Assembly (NCBI RefSeq): GCF_002213415.1 | Contig: NZ_NJGU01000009.1 | Span: 62,001-126,000, forward strand | From: Herbaspirillum robiniae | GTDB taxonomy: Bacteria > Pseudomonadota > Gammaproteobacteria > Burkholderiales > Burkholderiaceae_D | Direction: 5' to 3' | Length of the DNA stretch: 64,000 bases | In this document: piece by piece, positions 36,922 to 46,204 of the stretch | How positions within the stretch are numbered: the first letter of the stretch is position 1 | Layout of the letters: the number at the start of each line of letters is the position of its first letter | Notes under the pieces: model-generated | Told to the model about the DNA's origin: nothing | The model's input: only the letters and a program-made list of their open reading frames with translations | Database searches by the model: none | Program-made: the position numbers and the translations under genes

Positions 36922-38418
36922 ATGAAACAGTCGCTCCAGTTACGTACCTCGCAGCACCTCGCATTGACGCCGCAATTGCAGCAGTCGATCAGGCTGCTGC
37001 AATTGTCGACCCTGGAGCTGCATCAGGAGCTGGAGCAGATCCTGTCGGACAATCCCTTGCTCGAACGCCTGGACGACGCGCTGGACAATTCCGTGCGCCT
37101 GCTGGCCGACGGCGCGGTATCCTCCTCGCCCTCCAGCGGCGTGGCCGAAACCGGCGGCGACGGCAACGCCGATGCCGCGGCTCCCGCTGCCAGCGGCGAC
37201 GGCGAATCCAGTTTCGAATACCAGGACAACGCCCCCGAGAACGCCGTCAGCGGCGAAGCGGAATGGAGCTTCGACGACGTCGCCCGCAGCGGCAAATCGT
37301 CGGACGACGAAGACGCGCGCCCGCAGCTGGAAGCGCACGAAATCACGCTGCGCGAACACCTGCTGGAGCAGATCCGCGTGACCGCGCGCACCCACCGCGA
37401 CCGCGCGCTGCTGGAACTGCTCACCGACGCGCTGGACGACAGCGGCTATCTTGAAGAGCCGCTGGAAGACATCCTCGCGCGCCTGCCCGAAGAGCTGGGC
37501 ATCGATCTCGAAGAACTGGCGATATCGCTCAAGCTGCTGCAGAGCCTGGACCCGGCCGGCGTCGGCGCGCGCAGCCCCAGCGAATGCCTGGCGCTGCAGA
37601 TCCGCCGCCTGCCCAAGGTGCCGTTCGTGACACGCAAGCTGGCGCTGAAGATCGTGGAAGACTACCTGCCGCTGTTCGCGCAGCGCGACTTCAACAAGAT
37701 CAAGAAGGCGCTCGACTGCGACGACGAGGACCTGCGCGAGGCGCAGGCGGTGATCCGCCAGTGCCGTCCGCACCCCGGTGCGGAATTCGCGCGCGACGCG
37801 TCCGACTATGTGGTGCCGGACGTGATTGTCAAACAGACAAAGAGCGGCTGGCAGGTCCTGCTCAACCATGACGTGATGCCCAAGCTGCGCGTGAACGCCA
37901 TGTATGCGAGCGCGCTGAAGCAGTCCAAAGGCGAAGTTTCCCTCACGTCACAGCTGCAGGAAGCGAAGTGGCTGATCAAGAATATGCGGCAACGTTTCGA
38001 TACAATTTTGCGCGTCGCCCAGGCTATTGTCGAACGTCAAAGAAATTTCTTTTCGCACGGCGCCGTCGCCATGCGCCCCCTTGTGCTGCGTGAAATTGCT
38101 GATACACTGGGTCTACACGAGAGCACAATCTCTCGCGTGACGACTCAGAAATACATGCTTACGCCGCACGGCATGTTTGAGTTGAAATACTTCTTCGGCA
38201 GCCACGTCGCAACGGAAACCGGAGGTGAAGCTTCCTCCACCGCGATCCGGGCGCTGATCAAACAGTTGATAGGAGCTGAAAACCCGCAGACCCCATTATC
38301 CGATAGCAAGATTGCGGATATGCTGGCAGAACAAGGCATGGTGGTCGCGCGACGCACAGTCGCTAAATACCGCGAAGTGCTGAAGATTCCACCAGTCAAT
38401 CTCCGCAAATCCCTCTGA
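36922..38418 (+). CDS. rpoN: RNA polymerase sigma-54 factor
   Basis: The 498-residue sigma factor directs transcription from -24/-12 promoters with AAA+ activators, typically for nitrogen assimilation and motility. Region I is Gln/Leu-rich ([23 protein letters not shown]). Region II is acidic and variable (residues 50-145). The core-binding domain and helix-turn-helix follow ([19 protein letters not shown]). The RpoN box is [10 protein letters not shown] near the C-terminus. It sits between lptB and hpf, as in many Proteobacteria. Confidence 0.98.
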   Translation: MKQSLQLRTSQHLALTPQLQQSIRLLQLSTLELHQELEQILSDNPLLERLDDALDNSVRLLADGAVSSSPSSGVAETGGDGNADAAAPAASGDGESSFEYQDNAPENAVSGEAEWSFDDVARSGKSSDDEDARPQLEAHEITLREHLLEQIRVTARTHRDRALLELLTDALDDSGYLEEPLEDILARLPEELGIDLEELAISLKLLQSLDPAGVGARSPSECLALQIRRLPKVPFVTRKLALKIVEDYLPLFAQRDFNKIKKALDCDDEDLREAQAVIRQCRPHPGAEFARDASDYVVPDVIVKQTKSGWQVLLNHDVMPKLRVNAMYASALKQSKGEVSLTSQLQEAKWLIKNMRQRFDTILRVAQAIVERQRNFFSHGAVAMRPLVLREIADTLGLHESTISRVTTQKYMLTPHGMFELKYFFGSHVATETGGEASSTAIRALIKQLIGAENPQTPLSDSKIADMLAEQGMVVARRTVAKYREVLKIPPVNLRKSL

Positions 38419-38561
38419 GTTTTTCCTCAGTTTTTCTGTAGTACTGACAGCCGTCGCTGTGTTCAGGCAAGCATCCATGCCCTCTGACACGAACGCTGTG
38501 CTCTCCAGGTGTATTGGATGAGATGCACGAACCTCCAGTGACTTCACGATAGGAGTGTTGT

Positions 38562-38915
38562 ATGAATCTGACCATTAGTGGACACCACCTCGAACTGACC
38601 CCCGCCATCCGGGAATACGTGCAAAGCAAGCTGGCACGGATCAAGCGCCATTTCGACAACGTGATCGACGTCAGCGTCATCCTGAGCGTAGACAAACTGA
38701 CAGAAAAAGAAAAACGGCAAAAGGCCGAAATCAACGTCCACATCAAAGGGAAGGATTTACATGCGGAAAGCATCGCCCACGATCTCTACGCGGCGATCGA
38801 CACGCTGATCGACAAGCTGGACCGCCAGGTCATCAAGCACAAGGATCGGCTGCAGGAACATCATTCCACTGCCAAGCGCCTGCCGGACGGCACGCCTGAA
38901 GCAGCAAGCGCCTGA
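38562..38915 (+). CDS. hpf: Ribosome hibernation promoting factor (short HPF/RaiA family)
   Basis: The 117-residue protein binds the 30S decoding centre and stores ribosomes when growth stops. It starts [20 protein letters not shown] and has the beta-alpha fold with the basic segments needed for rRNA binding ([21 protein letters not shown]). The length fits the short type with a small extension. AGGAG lies 8 bases upstream of the ATG. It follows rpoN after 143 bp, the classic rpoN-hpf arrangement. Confidence 0.95.
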   Translation: MNLTISGHHLELTPAIREYVQSKLARIKRHFDNVIDVSVILSVDKLTEKEKRQKAEINVHIKGKDLHAESIAHDLYAAIDTLIDKLDRQVIKHKDRLQEHHSTAKRLPDGTPEAASA

Positions 38916-38960
38916 GCGGCGCAACACCACGGCGGATCGCTGATCCGCCATCATGAGGAA

Positions 38961-38983
38961 GGGGCGCGCAAGCGCCCTTTTTC
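38961..38983 (+). terminator. Terminator of rpoN-hpf transcript
   Basis: GGGCGC (38962-38967), loop GCAA and GCGCCC (38972-38977) are followed by five T residues about 50 bp after the hpf stop. Confidence 0.88.
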
Positions 38984-39267
38984 ATTCCCGCGGCCATACG
39001 GCGGCACCCGGCGGCGGGCACGGCATGTCACCCTGGAAACATTTCAAAGAATATAAAGAATTTAGAGCGAATCGAGCGCAATATGTCCTGCCGCCGCGCG
39101 CACCGCGACGCCGGCGGCAGCTCTTGAAGCCTCGCAGATCCGCCCCATTTAAGCGGCGCGGAACAGGCCTGGCATCCGATAGACGATGTCCGCAGGGCAA
39201 GCATTTTCAGCCATTCCGGCAGCCCGCCCGGGCGCTCTGTTTCAAACGCAAATGCCGGCTTTTCCCT

Positions 39268-39273
39268 ATAATG
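39268..39273 (+). promoter_or_regulatory. grxD: Candidate -10 box of grxD
   Basis: A consensus TATAAT lies 31 bp before the grxD ATG. No good -35 hexamer is visible at 16-18 bp, so the promoter call is tentative. Confidence 0.4.
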
Positions 39274-39304
39274 TCGGCAATCACCCATTTTTTAAGGCAT
39301 AGCC

Positions 39305-39616
39305 ATGAGCGACGTCCAATCCTGGATCAAAGAAACCGTCACCCAAAACCCCGTCGTGCTGTTCATGAAGGGCACCGCGCAGTTCCCGCAATGCGGCTTC
39401 TCCGGCAAGGCGATCCAGCTGCTCAAGGCCAGCGGCGCCGAGAACATCGTGACGGTCAACGTGCTGGAAAGCCCGGACGTGCGCCAGGGCATCAAGGAAT
39501 ACTCGAACTGGCCGACCATTCCCCAGCTGTACGTGAAGGGCGAATTCATCGGCGGCTCGGACATCATGAACGAGATGTACTCCTCCGGCGAACTGCAAAC
39601 CCTGATCAAGGGCTGA
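39305..39616 (+). CDS. grxD: Monothiol glutaredoxin Grx4
   Basis: The 103-residue CGFS-type monothiol glutaredoxin holds and transfers [2Fe-2S] clusters. The active site is CGFS in FPQCGFSGKA, preceded by the glutathione-binding FMKGT. WPTIPQLYVKGEFIGGSDI is the standard TIPQ/GG region. The length is that of the single-domain bacterial form. It is followed after 42 bp by ubiX. Confidence 0.97.
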   Translation: MSDVQSWIKETVTQNPVVLFMKGTAQFPQCGFSGKAIQLLKASGAENIVTVNVLESPDVRQGIKEYSNWPTIPQLYVKGEFIGGSDIMNEMYSSGELQTLIKG

Positions 39617-39658
39617 TCGCCGCTTGCCTGCGCCCCTCCTCTTCGCTTCGCGCATCGC

Positions 39659-40243
39659 ATGTCCCGCCAGCGCCTGATCATCGCCATCACCGGCGCGACG
39701 GGCGCGGTCTACGGCGTGCGCCTGCTTGAACACCTGCGCGGCCATGCCCAGGTCGAGACGCACCTGCTGATCTCCGACGCGGGCGTGCTCAACCTCCACC
39801 AGGAACTCGACCTGAACCGCAAGGAAGTGGAAGCGCTGGCCGGCGTGGTCCACAACGTGCGCGATGTCGGCGCATCGATTGCCAGCGGCTCCTTCGCCTC
39901 AGCCGGCATGATCGTCGCGCCCTGCTCGATGAAGACGCTGGCCTCGGTGGCGCATGGTCTCTCGGACAACCTCATCACGCGCGCGGCCGACGTGGTGCTC
40001 AAGGAGCGCCGCCGGCTGGTGCTGATGGTGCGCGAGACGCCGTTCAACCTGGCTCACCTGCGCAACATGACGGCCGTCACCGAAATGGGCGGCGTGATCT
40101 TTCCACCGTTGCCGGGCTTCTATCACCGGCCGGCGTCGATGGAGCAGATGGTGGACCAGACGCTGGGCCGCGTGCTCGACCTGTTCGGCATCGCGCATCA
40201 GTTGACGCCGGAGTGGCAGGGAATGAAAGCCGGATCGAACTGA
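39659..40243 (+). CDS. ubiX: Flavin prenyltransferase UbiX
   Basis: The 194-residue enzyme joins a dimethylallyl group to FMN and so makes the prenylated cofactor of the decarboxylase UbiD, in ubiquinone synthesis. The N-terminus IAITGATGAVYGVRLLEHL binds the flavin. Later blocks are MIVAPCSMKTLASVAHGLSDNL and RRRLVLMVRETPFNLAHLRNM, both typical. ubiD is not in the window. Confidence 0.95.
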   Translation: MSRQRLIIAITGATGAVYGVRLLEHLRGHAQVETHLLISDAGVLNLHQELDLNRKEVEALAGVVHNVRDVGASIASGSFASAGMIVAPCSMKTLASVAHGLSDNLITRAADVVLKERRRLVLMVRETPFNLAHLRNMTAVTEMGGVIFPPLPGFYHRPASMEQMVDQTLGRVLDLFGIAHQLTPEWQGMKAGSN

Positions 40244-40268
40244 AACTGAGCCAGCCATCCCGCCAGTA

Positions 40269-40312
40269 CAAAAAAACGCGCCGCAGGACATCCTGCGGCG
40301 CGTTTTGTTTTG
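40269..40312. terminator. Bidirectional terminator between ubiX and SDR gene
   Basis: A long GC stem (AACGCGCCGCAGGA with its complement, loop CA) is flanked by A residues on the left and T residues on the right. It can end both convergent transcripts. Confidence 0.88.
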
Positions 40313-40330
40313 CTGCGGATGAGACCCGGC

Positions 40331-41089
40331 TCAGCCGCGGCCGATGAACGGCATCTTGGTCGCCATCACGGTCATGAACTGCACGTTGGCGTCCAGCGGC
40401 AGGCTATCCATGTAGAGGATGGCCTTGGCCACGTGCTCGGCGTCCATGGTCGGCTCGACCTTGGTCGACATGTCGGCCTGCAGCGTGCCCTTCTTCATCA
40501 GCGTGGTCATGTCGGTGGCGGCGTTGCCGATGTCGATCTGGCCGCAGGCGATGTCGTAGGCGCGACCGTCCAGCGAGGTAGCCTTGGTCAGGCCGGTGAT
40601 GGCGTGCTTGGTGGCGGTATAGGACGCCGAATACGGACGCGGCGCATGCGCCGAGATCGAACCGTTGTTGATGATGCGGCCGCCGCGCGGGGTCTGTTCC
40701 TTCATGATGCGGAACGCCTCCTGGGTGCACAGGAAGACGCCGGTCAGGTTGATGTCCACCGCCGACTTCCACTGCTCCACGCTCAGCTCTTCCAGCGACA
40801 CCGGCGGCGCGAAGATGCCGGCGTTGTTGAACACCATGTCCAGGCGGCCGAAACGCTCCTTGGTCTTGCCGAAGAGGTTCTTCACCGAGGCCGGGTCGGT
40901 GACGTCGGTCGCCACCACCAGCGCATTGGCGCCGTGTTCGCCGGCCAGCTTCACGGTCTCTTCCAGCGCGTCCTGGCGGCGCCCGGCCAGGGCCACGCCG
41001 TAACCGTCGCGCAGCAGCGCCAGGGTGATCTGCCGGCCGATGCCGGAGCCTGCGCCGGTCACCAGCGCGATTCTTTTCGGTGCTGCCAT
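40331..41089 (-). CDS. Short-chain dehydrogenase/reductase (SDR)
   Basis: The 252-residue oxidoreductase has the classical SDR marks: the nucleotide-binding TGAGSGIG near the N-terminus, NNAG ([10 protein letters not shown]), the catalytic serine in [10 protein letters not shown] and the YTATK active-site tyrosine and lysine. The ATG at 41089 ([10 protein letters not shown]) has AGGAG 8 bases upstream; the 15 extra residues of the longer frame are unlikely. The substrate cannot be told. It follows the aceE-type gene, which is upstream on the plus-strand map but read the same way. Confidence 0.9.
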   Translation of the reverse strand: MAAPKRIALVTGAGSGIGRQITLALLRDGYGVALAGRRQDALEETVKLAGEHGANALVVATDVTDPASVKNLFGKTKERFGRLDMVFNNAGIFAPPVSLEELSVEQWKSAVDINLTGVFLCTQEAFRIMKEQTPRGGRIINNGSISAHAPRPYSASYTATKHAITGLTKATSLDGRAYDIACGQIDIGNAATDMTTLMKKGTLQADMSTKVEPTMDAEHVAKAILYMDSLPLDANVQFMTVMATKMPFIGRG

Positions 41090-41137
41090 GTTTGTCTGCT
41101 CCTGTCTGATCTTGTCGGGGGAATGTGTGTGCATAAA

Positions 41138-41172
41138 AGAAAAGCCGCCTGCTGCACACAGACGGCTTTCAC
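41138..41172 (-). terminator. Terminator of the aceE-type gene
   Basis: AAAGCCG and CGGCTTT arms (41141-41147 and 41163-41169) are followed on the minus strand by a T-rich run. It lies between the SDR start and the aceE stop. The loop is long (15 nt). Confidence 0.65.
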
Positions 41173-41253
41173 TATAGCAAACGCGCCAGGGCGCTTCGAT
41201 GAGAGATTTTCAATCCGCGCGCCGCCATTCATGCATGGCGGCGCGCACAAGGA

Positions 41254-43929
41254 TCACACGGTCGACGACAAGGGCTTGCCGGTATCGATGCCCAGTGTCT
41301 TGGCCGCAGCCTCCAGCCTGGCGCGATCGCCGGCGAAGATCTCGGTCAACGCGGTATAGGCGATCCAGCGCGCGTCGATCTCGAAGAAGTCGCGCAGGTT
41401 CACCCGCGTGTCGCTGCGGCCGAAGCCGTCGGTGCCCAGCGTGACGTAAGTCGCCGGCACGAAGGCGCGGATGCTTTCCGGCAGCGTGCGGATGTAGTCG
41501 CTCACCGCAATGACCGGCGTATCGCCGCCCTGCAGTTGCTGCGTCACATACGGCTGCGCATCGCCGCCGGACAAACGGCGCTCGCGCTGCGCCGCCACGC
41601 CGTCGCGCGCCAGCTCGGTGAAGCTGGTCACGCTCCAGACCTCGGCATCGATCTGCCAATGCTGCTGCAGCAGATGCGCCGCCGCCACGGCCTCCTTCAG
41701 GATCGGGCCGGAGGCCAGCAGGCGCGCCTGCGCCTTGTCTTTCCTGCCGAGGCAATACATGCCGCGCAGGATGCCTTCTTCGACACCGGCCGGCATGCTC
41801 GGCTGCGCCTCGTTCTCGTTGGTGACGGTGACGTAGTAGAAGACATCGTCGCCGCGCTCCATCATGCGGCGCATGCCGTCGTCGACGATCACCGCCAGCT
41901 CGTAGGCATAGGCCGGGTCGTACGACACGCAGTTCGGGATCGAGGCCGCCGTGACATGGCTGTTGCCGTCCTGGTGCTGCAACCCCTCGCCGCCCAGCGT
42001 GGTGCGCCCGGATGTCGCGCCGATCAGGAAGCCGCGCGCGCGCTGGTCGGCGGCGGCCCAGATCAGGTCGCCGATGCGCTGGAAGCCGAACATCGAGTAG
42101 TAGATGTAGAACGGCAGCATCGGCGTGCCGTGCACCGAGTAAGCGGTGGCGGCTGCGGTCCAAGAAGAAATTGCACCGGCTTCGGTGATGCCCTCTTCCA
42201 GGATCTGGCCGTCCTTGGCCTCGCGGTAGTAGAGGATGGAGCCGATGTCTTCCGGCTCGTAGAGCTGGCCTTGCGAGGAATAGATGCCCACCTGGCGGAA
42301 CAGGTTGGCCATGCCGAACGTGCGCGCCTCGTCGGCCACGATGGGCACGACGTACTGGCCGAAGTCCTTGTCCTTCAACAGGTTGCCGAGCTGGCGCACC
42401 AGCGCCATGGTCGACGACATTTCCTTGCCGTCGGCCTCCAGCGCGAACTTGCTGTGCGACTCCATCGGCGGTAGCGCGCGCGTCGCGTCGCCGGCCTGGC
42501 GGCGCGGCATGTAGCCGCCCAGCGCGGCGCGGCGTGCGTGCAGGTGCTTCATCTCGGCGCTGTCGCCGGCCGGCTTGTAGAAGGCCAGCGAGCGGCATTG
42601 CTCATCGGTCAGCGGCAGCTTGAAGCGGTCGCGGAATTGCAGCAGGCTTTCCTCGTCCAGCTTCTTCTGCTGGTGGGTGGTCATCTTGCCCTCGCCCGCC
42701 GCGCCCATGCCGTAGCCCTTCTTGGTCTGCGCCAGGATCACGGTGGGCTGGCCCTTGTGATTGGCGGCGGCCTGGTAGGCCGAGAAGATCTTCTTCATGT
42801 CGTGGCCGCCGCGGCGCAGGCGATTGATCTCCTCATCGGTCAGCGTGGCGCCGATGGCGCGCGTGCCCGGCGTCTGGCCGAAGAAGTGCTCGCGGTTGAA
42901 GGCGCCGTCGTTGGCTGCGAAGGTCTGCAGCTGGCCGTCCACGGTGCGGTTCAGGGCATCGGTGAGCTCGCCGTCCTTGTCGCGCGCGAACAGCGCGTCC
43001 CAGTCCGAGCCCCACAGCAGCTTGACGACATTCCAGCCGGCGCCGGCGAACAGGGTTTCAAGCTCGTCGACGATGTGGCCGTTGCCGCGCACCGGGCCAT
43101 CCAGGCGCTGCAGGTTGCAGTTGACCACGAAGATCAGGTTGTCGAGCTTCTCGCGCGAGGCCAGCGAGAGCGCGGCCAGCGACTCCGGCTCGTCCATCTC
43201 GCCGTCGCCGAACACGCCCCACACCTTGCGTCCCTGGTCCTGCAGCAGGCCGCGGTGTTCCATGTAGCGCAGGAAGCGCGCCTGGTAGATGGCGTTGATC
43301 GGGCCGATGCCCATGGAACCGGTCGGGAACTGCCAGAAGTTCGGCATCAGCCAGGGGTGTGGATAAGATGACAGGCCCTGCTGGCCGGCGCGCTTGGCTT
43401 CGATCTCGCGGCGGTAGTAGCCGAGGTCCTCCTCGCTCAGGGCGCCTTCGAGGAAAGCGCGGGCGTAGATGCCGGGCGCCGAGTGCGGCTGGAAGTAGAC
43501 GATGTCGCCGGCGAACTTGTCGTCGCGCGCGCGGAAGAAATGATTGAAGCCGACCTCGAACAGATCCGCCGCCGAGGCGAAGCTGGCGATGTGCCCGCCC
43601 AGCTCGCCATAGGCGCGGTTGGCGCGCACCACCATGGCCAGCGCGTTCCAGCGCATGATGCTGGCGATGCGCTCCTCGATGGCCTGGGCGTCGGAGCCGC
43701 CGGGAAACGGCGGTTCCTGTTCGGGACGGATGGTGTTGACGTAAGGCGTGTTGCGCGCGTCGCGCCAGTTGATGCCCCACTGCTGGGCCGCGGCCGACAG
43801 GCGCGACAGCAGGAAACGGGTACGCTCGGGGCCGGCTTCGGCCAGTACGCTTTGCAGCGCTTCCAGCCACTCCTGGGTTTCCTGGGCGTCGATATCGATA
43901 TCGCGGGCAATACCATTGGCTGACGACAT
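41254..43929 (-). CDS. aceE: AceE-type homodimeric 2-oxoacid dehydrogenase E1
   Basis: The 891-residue thiamine-diphosphate enzyme is the E1 subunit of pyruvate dehydrogenase or a close relative. The ThDP motif runs from VFGDGEMDEPES to NCNLQRLDGPVRGN. The start at 43929 (MSSANGIARD) has AGGAAG upstream; the 30 extra N-terminal codons are unlikely. Full-length AceE is about 890 residues, so it is complete. Unusually, aceF and lpd are not next to it, and a divergent Lrp-family gene is. This resembles mdeB (2-oxobutyrate dehydrogenase) next to mdeR in Pseudomonas putida, so it may be a second, amino-acid-controlled E1. The substrate is unresolved. Confidence 0.9.
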   Translation of the reverse strand: MSSANGIARDIDIDAQETQEWLEALQSVLAEAGPERTRFLLSRLSAAAQQWGINWRDARNTPYVNTIRPEQEPPFPGGSDAQAIEERIASIMRWNALAMVVRANRAYGELGGHIASFASAADLFEVGFNHFFRARDDKFAGDIVYFQPHSAPGIYARAFLEGALSEEDLGYYRREIEAKRAGQQGLSSYPHPWLMPNFWQFPTGSMGIGPINAIYQARFLRYMEHRGLLQDQGRKVWGVFGDGEMDEPESLAALSLASREKLDNLIFVVNCNLQRLDGPVRGNGHIVDELETLFAGAGWNVVKLLWGSDWDALFARDKDGELTDALNRTVDGQLQTFAANDGAFNREHFFGQTPGTRAIGATLTDEEINRLRRGGHDMKKIFSAYQAAANHKGQPTVILAQTKKGYGMGAAGEGKMTTHQQKKLDEESLLQFRDRFKLPLTDEQCRSLAFYKPAGDSAEMKHLHARRAALGGYMPRRQAGDATRALPPMESHSKFALEADGKEMSSTMALVRQLGNLLKDKDFGQYVVPIVADEARTFGMANLFRQVGIYSSQGQLYEPEDIGSILYYREAKDGQILEEGITEAGAISSWTAAATAYSVHGTPMLPFYIYYSMFGFQRIGDLIWAAADQRARGFLIGATSGRTTLGGEGLQHQDGNSHVTAASIPNCVSYDPAYAYELAVIVDDGMRRMMERGDDVFYYVTVTNENEAQPSMPAGVEEGILRGMYCLGRKDKAQARLLASGPILKEAVAAAHLLQQHWQIDAEVWSVTSFTELARDGVAAQRERRLSGGDAQPYVTQQLQGGDTPVIAVSDYIRTLPESIRAFVPATYVTLGTDGFGRSDTRVNLRDFFEIDARWIAYTALTEIFAGDRARLEAAAKTLGIDTGKPLSSTV

Positions 43930-44228
43930 ATCCACTTCCTGATCTCCTGTTGTTGCAACGAGGCGAAGGGCCGTGACCGCGGCGGTGGCGGCACGATAAA
44001 AAGATGCCGCCGCACGCAACTGGTTCTATGCAAGGAGACAAAAAGCCGGTAAAACACAGGCCGCGCCCCATCTCTCCTCGCGCCGGACGCCTTTGCGGTC
44101 GTTCTTATTGGTAATCAGTCTACGATACGCCTGAAGACCCGGCATGAGTCACTTAAAATGGGAAGTTGCTTTACAATATTCAGCATCAGATGCTGAAAAA
44201 TTGAAACTTACAGAATTAAATTTCAATA
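43930..44228. promoter_or_regulatory. Divergent control region of aceE-type and Lrp-type genes
   Basis: This 299-bp region must contain both promoters. It holds a -10-like TACAAT (44172-44177), the 19-bp palindrome at 44179-44197 and an inverted pair TTGAAA/TTTCAA (44201-44206 and 44221-44226) directly before the regulator's ATG. These are likely binding sites of the Lrp-type protein, as the family usually controls itself and its divergent neighbour. Confidence 0.6.
44179..44197. promoter_or_regulatory. Perfect 19-bp palindrome, candidate Lrp-family operator
   Basis: TTCAGCATC, a central A and GATGCTGAA form a perfect dyad between the -10-like box and the start of the Lrp-family gene, a good position for autorepression. 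Confidence 0.65.
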
Positions 44229-44708
44229 ATGGAACTAGATACCACCGATTTGCGGATCCTGAACATCCTCCAGGAGAACAGCTCGATCAGCAATCTGGAA
44301 CTCGCCAGCCGCATCAATCTTTCGCCGTCGCCGACGCTGGCGCGCGTGAAGCGGCTGGAATCGGAAGGCATCATTTCGCGCTATGTGGCGCTGGCCGATC
44401 CGCACCTGCTGGGGCTGAAGGTCAACGTCTTCGTCAAGGTGATCCTGGAGCGCCAGGGCGCCGAGGCGCTGGCCCAGTTCGAGACGGCGGTGAGCGCCTT
44501 CGATGAGGTGATGGAAGTGTACCTGATGACCGGCGACGAGGATTACCTGCTGCGCATCGTGGTGCCCGACCTGCTGACGCTGGAGCACTTCATCGTCGAC
44601 CACCTGACCAAGATTCCCGGCATCAAGAACATCCGCTCCAGCTTCGCGCTCAAGCAGATCAAGTACAAGACCGCATTGCCCACGCCCAAGATCAAGACGC
44701 GGCGCTGA
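44229..44708 (+). CDS. Lrp/AsnC-family transcriptional regulator
   Basis: The 159-residue protein has the Lrp winged helix at its N-terminus (MELDTTDLRILNILQENSSISNLELASRI, recognition helix SPSPTLARVKRLESEGII). The C-terminal RAM ligand domain (about 70-150) contains VYLMTGDEDYLLRIVV. Lrp-family proteins bind amino acids and form octamers. It is divergent from the aceE-type gene and probably controls it in response to an amino acid whose keto acid the enzyme uses; this is inferred. Confidence 0.93.
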   Translation: MELDTTDLRILNILQENSSISNLELASRINLSPSPTLARVKRLESEGIISRYVALADPHLLGLKVNVFVKVILERQGAEALAQFETAVSAFDEVMEVYLMTGDEDYLLRIVVPDLLTLEHFIVDHLTKIPGIKNIRSSFALKQIKYKTALPTPKIKTRR

Positions 44709-44733
44709 GCTGACGGATCATCCGTGCGGCAAT

Positions 44734-44762
44734 GAAAAAGGGCCCCGCGGGCCCTTTTTTCC
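44734..44762. terminator. Bidirectional terminator after Lrp-family gene
   Basis: AAAAGGGCC and GGCCCTTTT arms surround a short GC loop, with a T run on the right and an A run on the left. It serves the convergent Lrp-family and receiver genes. Confidence 0.85.
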
Positions 44763-44779
44763 GTTCCGGCGGCGCCGTT

Positions 44780-45313
44780 TCAGCAGAAGGCGGCCGGCCC
44801 CATCCATTGCGTCACGGGACGCACCCAGTCGCTGCGGCGGCGCGCCTGGCGCATGCCGGAAGGCTGCTGGCCGCCATTGCCGCCACCGCCGCCCGAACCG
44901 GTCGGCGCGCAGCACCAGCGGCGGTAGAACTCGGCGATGCAGTGGGTGAAGAGTTCGGCATCCACCGGCTTGGGCATGTATTCGTTGGCGCCTGCCTCCA
45001 GGGCCTCGACCTCGCCTTCCATGTCATAGGAAGGAAACACCACCACCGGCACATCGGCCATGCGGGAATCGGCGCGCAGCTCGCGCAGCACATCCAGGCC
45101 GTCGGTGTAGTCCAGGTCGGACTCCAGCAGGATCAGCGCCGGCGCCGGACCGTCGCTGCTGCGGCGGCGTTGCTGCAGCAGGCAGCGGCGGGCGCTGGCG
45201 GCGTCCGGGTAGACGTTGAAGGTGCAGCGCAAGTTGCTCCGCCACAGCGCGAAACGCACCATCTCGGTGGCCTCGGGGCTGGAATCGATCATCACTATGG
45301 TGGGGAGATTCAT
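44780..45313 (-). CDS. Atypical receiver-domain protein with Glu at the phosphosite
   Basis: Residues 1-130 of this 177-residue protein have the CheY-like fold (TIVMIDSSPEATEMVRFAL, then EALEAGANEYMPKPVD with the conserved lysine K115). At the usual phospho-aspartate the sequence is LILLESDLDYTDGLDVL. Alignment on the DG that lies 7-8 residues later places E64 at that position. The N-terminal acidic pair is reduced to DS. The C-terminal 45 residues are Gly-rich and then basic, without an output domain. It may therefore work without phosphorylation or mimic the phosphorylated state; D66 might still accept phosphate. Confidence 0.8.
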   Translation of the reverse strand: MNLPTIVMIDSSPEATEMVRFALWRSNLRCTFNVYPDAASARRCLLQQRRRSSDGPAPALILLESDLDYTDGLDVLRELRADSRMADVPVVVFPSYDMEGEVEALEAGANEYMPKPVDAELFTHCIAEFYRRWCCAPTGSGGGGGNGGQQPSGMRQARRRSDWVRPVTQWMGPAAFC

Positions 45314-45542
45314 CTGCTGCGCTTCCTGTCTGACATTTCAAGAATCGCCGGCACTATCAAGCCGACAGTGACGTTTTACAGGACTCCCGCGGGCCGCAAC
45401 ATCAGAGTTTTCCTTAACGACGGGAAAGGGAGAAGCGCCTGACGCAACGTCAGGAATTCCCCGATCGGCAAGCGCGTTCGGCGCGCGTAGACTTCGCTGC
45501 ATGAGTTGTTGAAGCAGCAATCACCCGACAGAGGAACACAAA

Positions 45543-45971
45543 ATGATGCCCTTTACCAAAGTTCGAGTTCCGGTTCCCAGCGCCGCCTGCGGCATGGTCG
45601 AGCTGTACGTCAACAAAGGCAGCGCCAAGTTCTCCCGCCGCGACGGCGCCGGCAGCGACTGGGCCACGCTGCGCGCCTCGCCGCACAAGGTGCTGGAGTG
45701 GTTCGCCACCGCCAGCTTCGCACCGTCGGGCCAGCGCGAGGCCATCGGCCAGTTCGAGCCCTGCGCGCGTCGCCTGGCCGGCCTGGACCAGCTGAAAAAC
45801 GAAGTGCGCCCGCCCATCGCCGTGCCCCGCTTCTGGCAGCTGGAAGGCTCGGACTACGGCTTCGATGCCGGTCCGCACCTGCCCTACTGGCTAGCCAAGA
45901 ACGATGCCTCCTTCGTGCCGCTGCTGGTGCCGGCGAACCAGATGGCGCATTTCTCGCGCCTGATCGCATGA
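45543..45971 (+). CDS. Conserved-looking unknown soluble protein (142 aa)
   Basis: I do not recognise this family. The start at 45543 (two ATGs in tandem) has GAGGAA 6 bases upstream, and a clean terminator follows the stop, so the gene is real. It is soluble with no signal peptide. Notable segments are SAACGMVELYVNKGSAKFSR, WATLRASPHKVLEWFATASF and PRFWQLEGSDYGFDAGPHLPYW, rich in Trp and Tyr. It is a single-gene unit, divergent from the receiver gene. Confidence 0.75.
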   Translation: MMPFTKVRVPVPSAACGMVELYVNKGSAKFSRRDGAGSDWATLRASPHKVLEWFATASFAPSGQREAIGQFEPCARRLAGLDQLKNEVRPPIAVPRFWQLEGSDYGFDAGPHLPYWLAKNDASFVPLLVPANQMAHFSRLIA

Positions 45972-46002
45972 AAGCCTGACCGTACAATTCCGCGCCAAGC
46001 GG

Positions 46003-46027
46003 GCCCGTCTTCGGACGGGCTTTTTTT
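46003..46027 (+). terminator. Terminator after 142-aa gene
   Basis: GCCCGTC (46003-46009), a UUCG tetraloop and GACGGGC (46014-46020) are followed by seven T residues: a very strong rho-independent terminator. Confidence 0.93.
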
Positions 46028-46204
46028 ATGCCCGGGCCCGGGGCTTTTGCAGTAAGCCAAAAAGCGCGTTACCCTCTTAACATTGTTTGCCTTTTTGTAT
46101 CGGGTCCCGGTTCCGTACCCGCATGCCGAAGGCGGACAACTCAGGAAAAAATAGCATTACGGCAAGATTCGCAGCTAGACAAATGGCACCCGTCAGAGGA
46201 AAAA

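Larger units (their letters stand above)
38916..39304. other. Intergenic region between hpf and grxD
   Basis: The 389-bp gap contains the hpf terminator at its left and a -10 box (39268-39273) close to grxD at its right. The middle (39030-39090) is AT-rich and the rest is GC-rich. I see no gene or RNA I can support. Confidence 0.5.

Noticed and set aside
38953-39729. A 258-codon frame across the hpf-grxD gap.
   Set aside because: It runs through the hpf terminator and grxD in another frame, has Arg/Pro-rich composition and no RBS.
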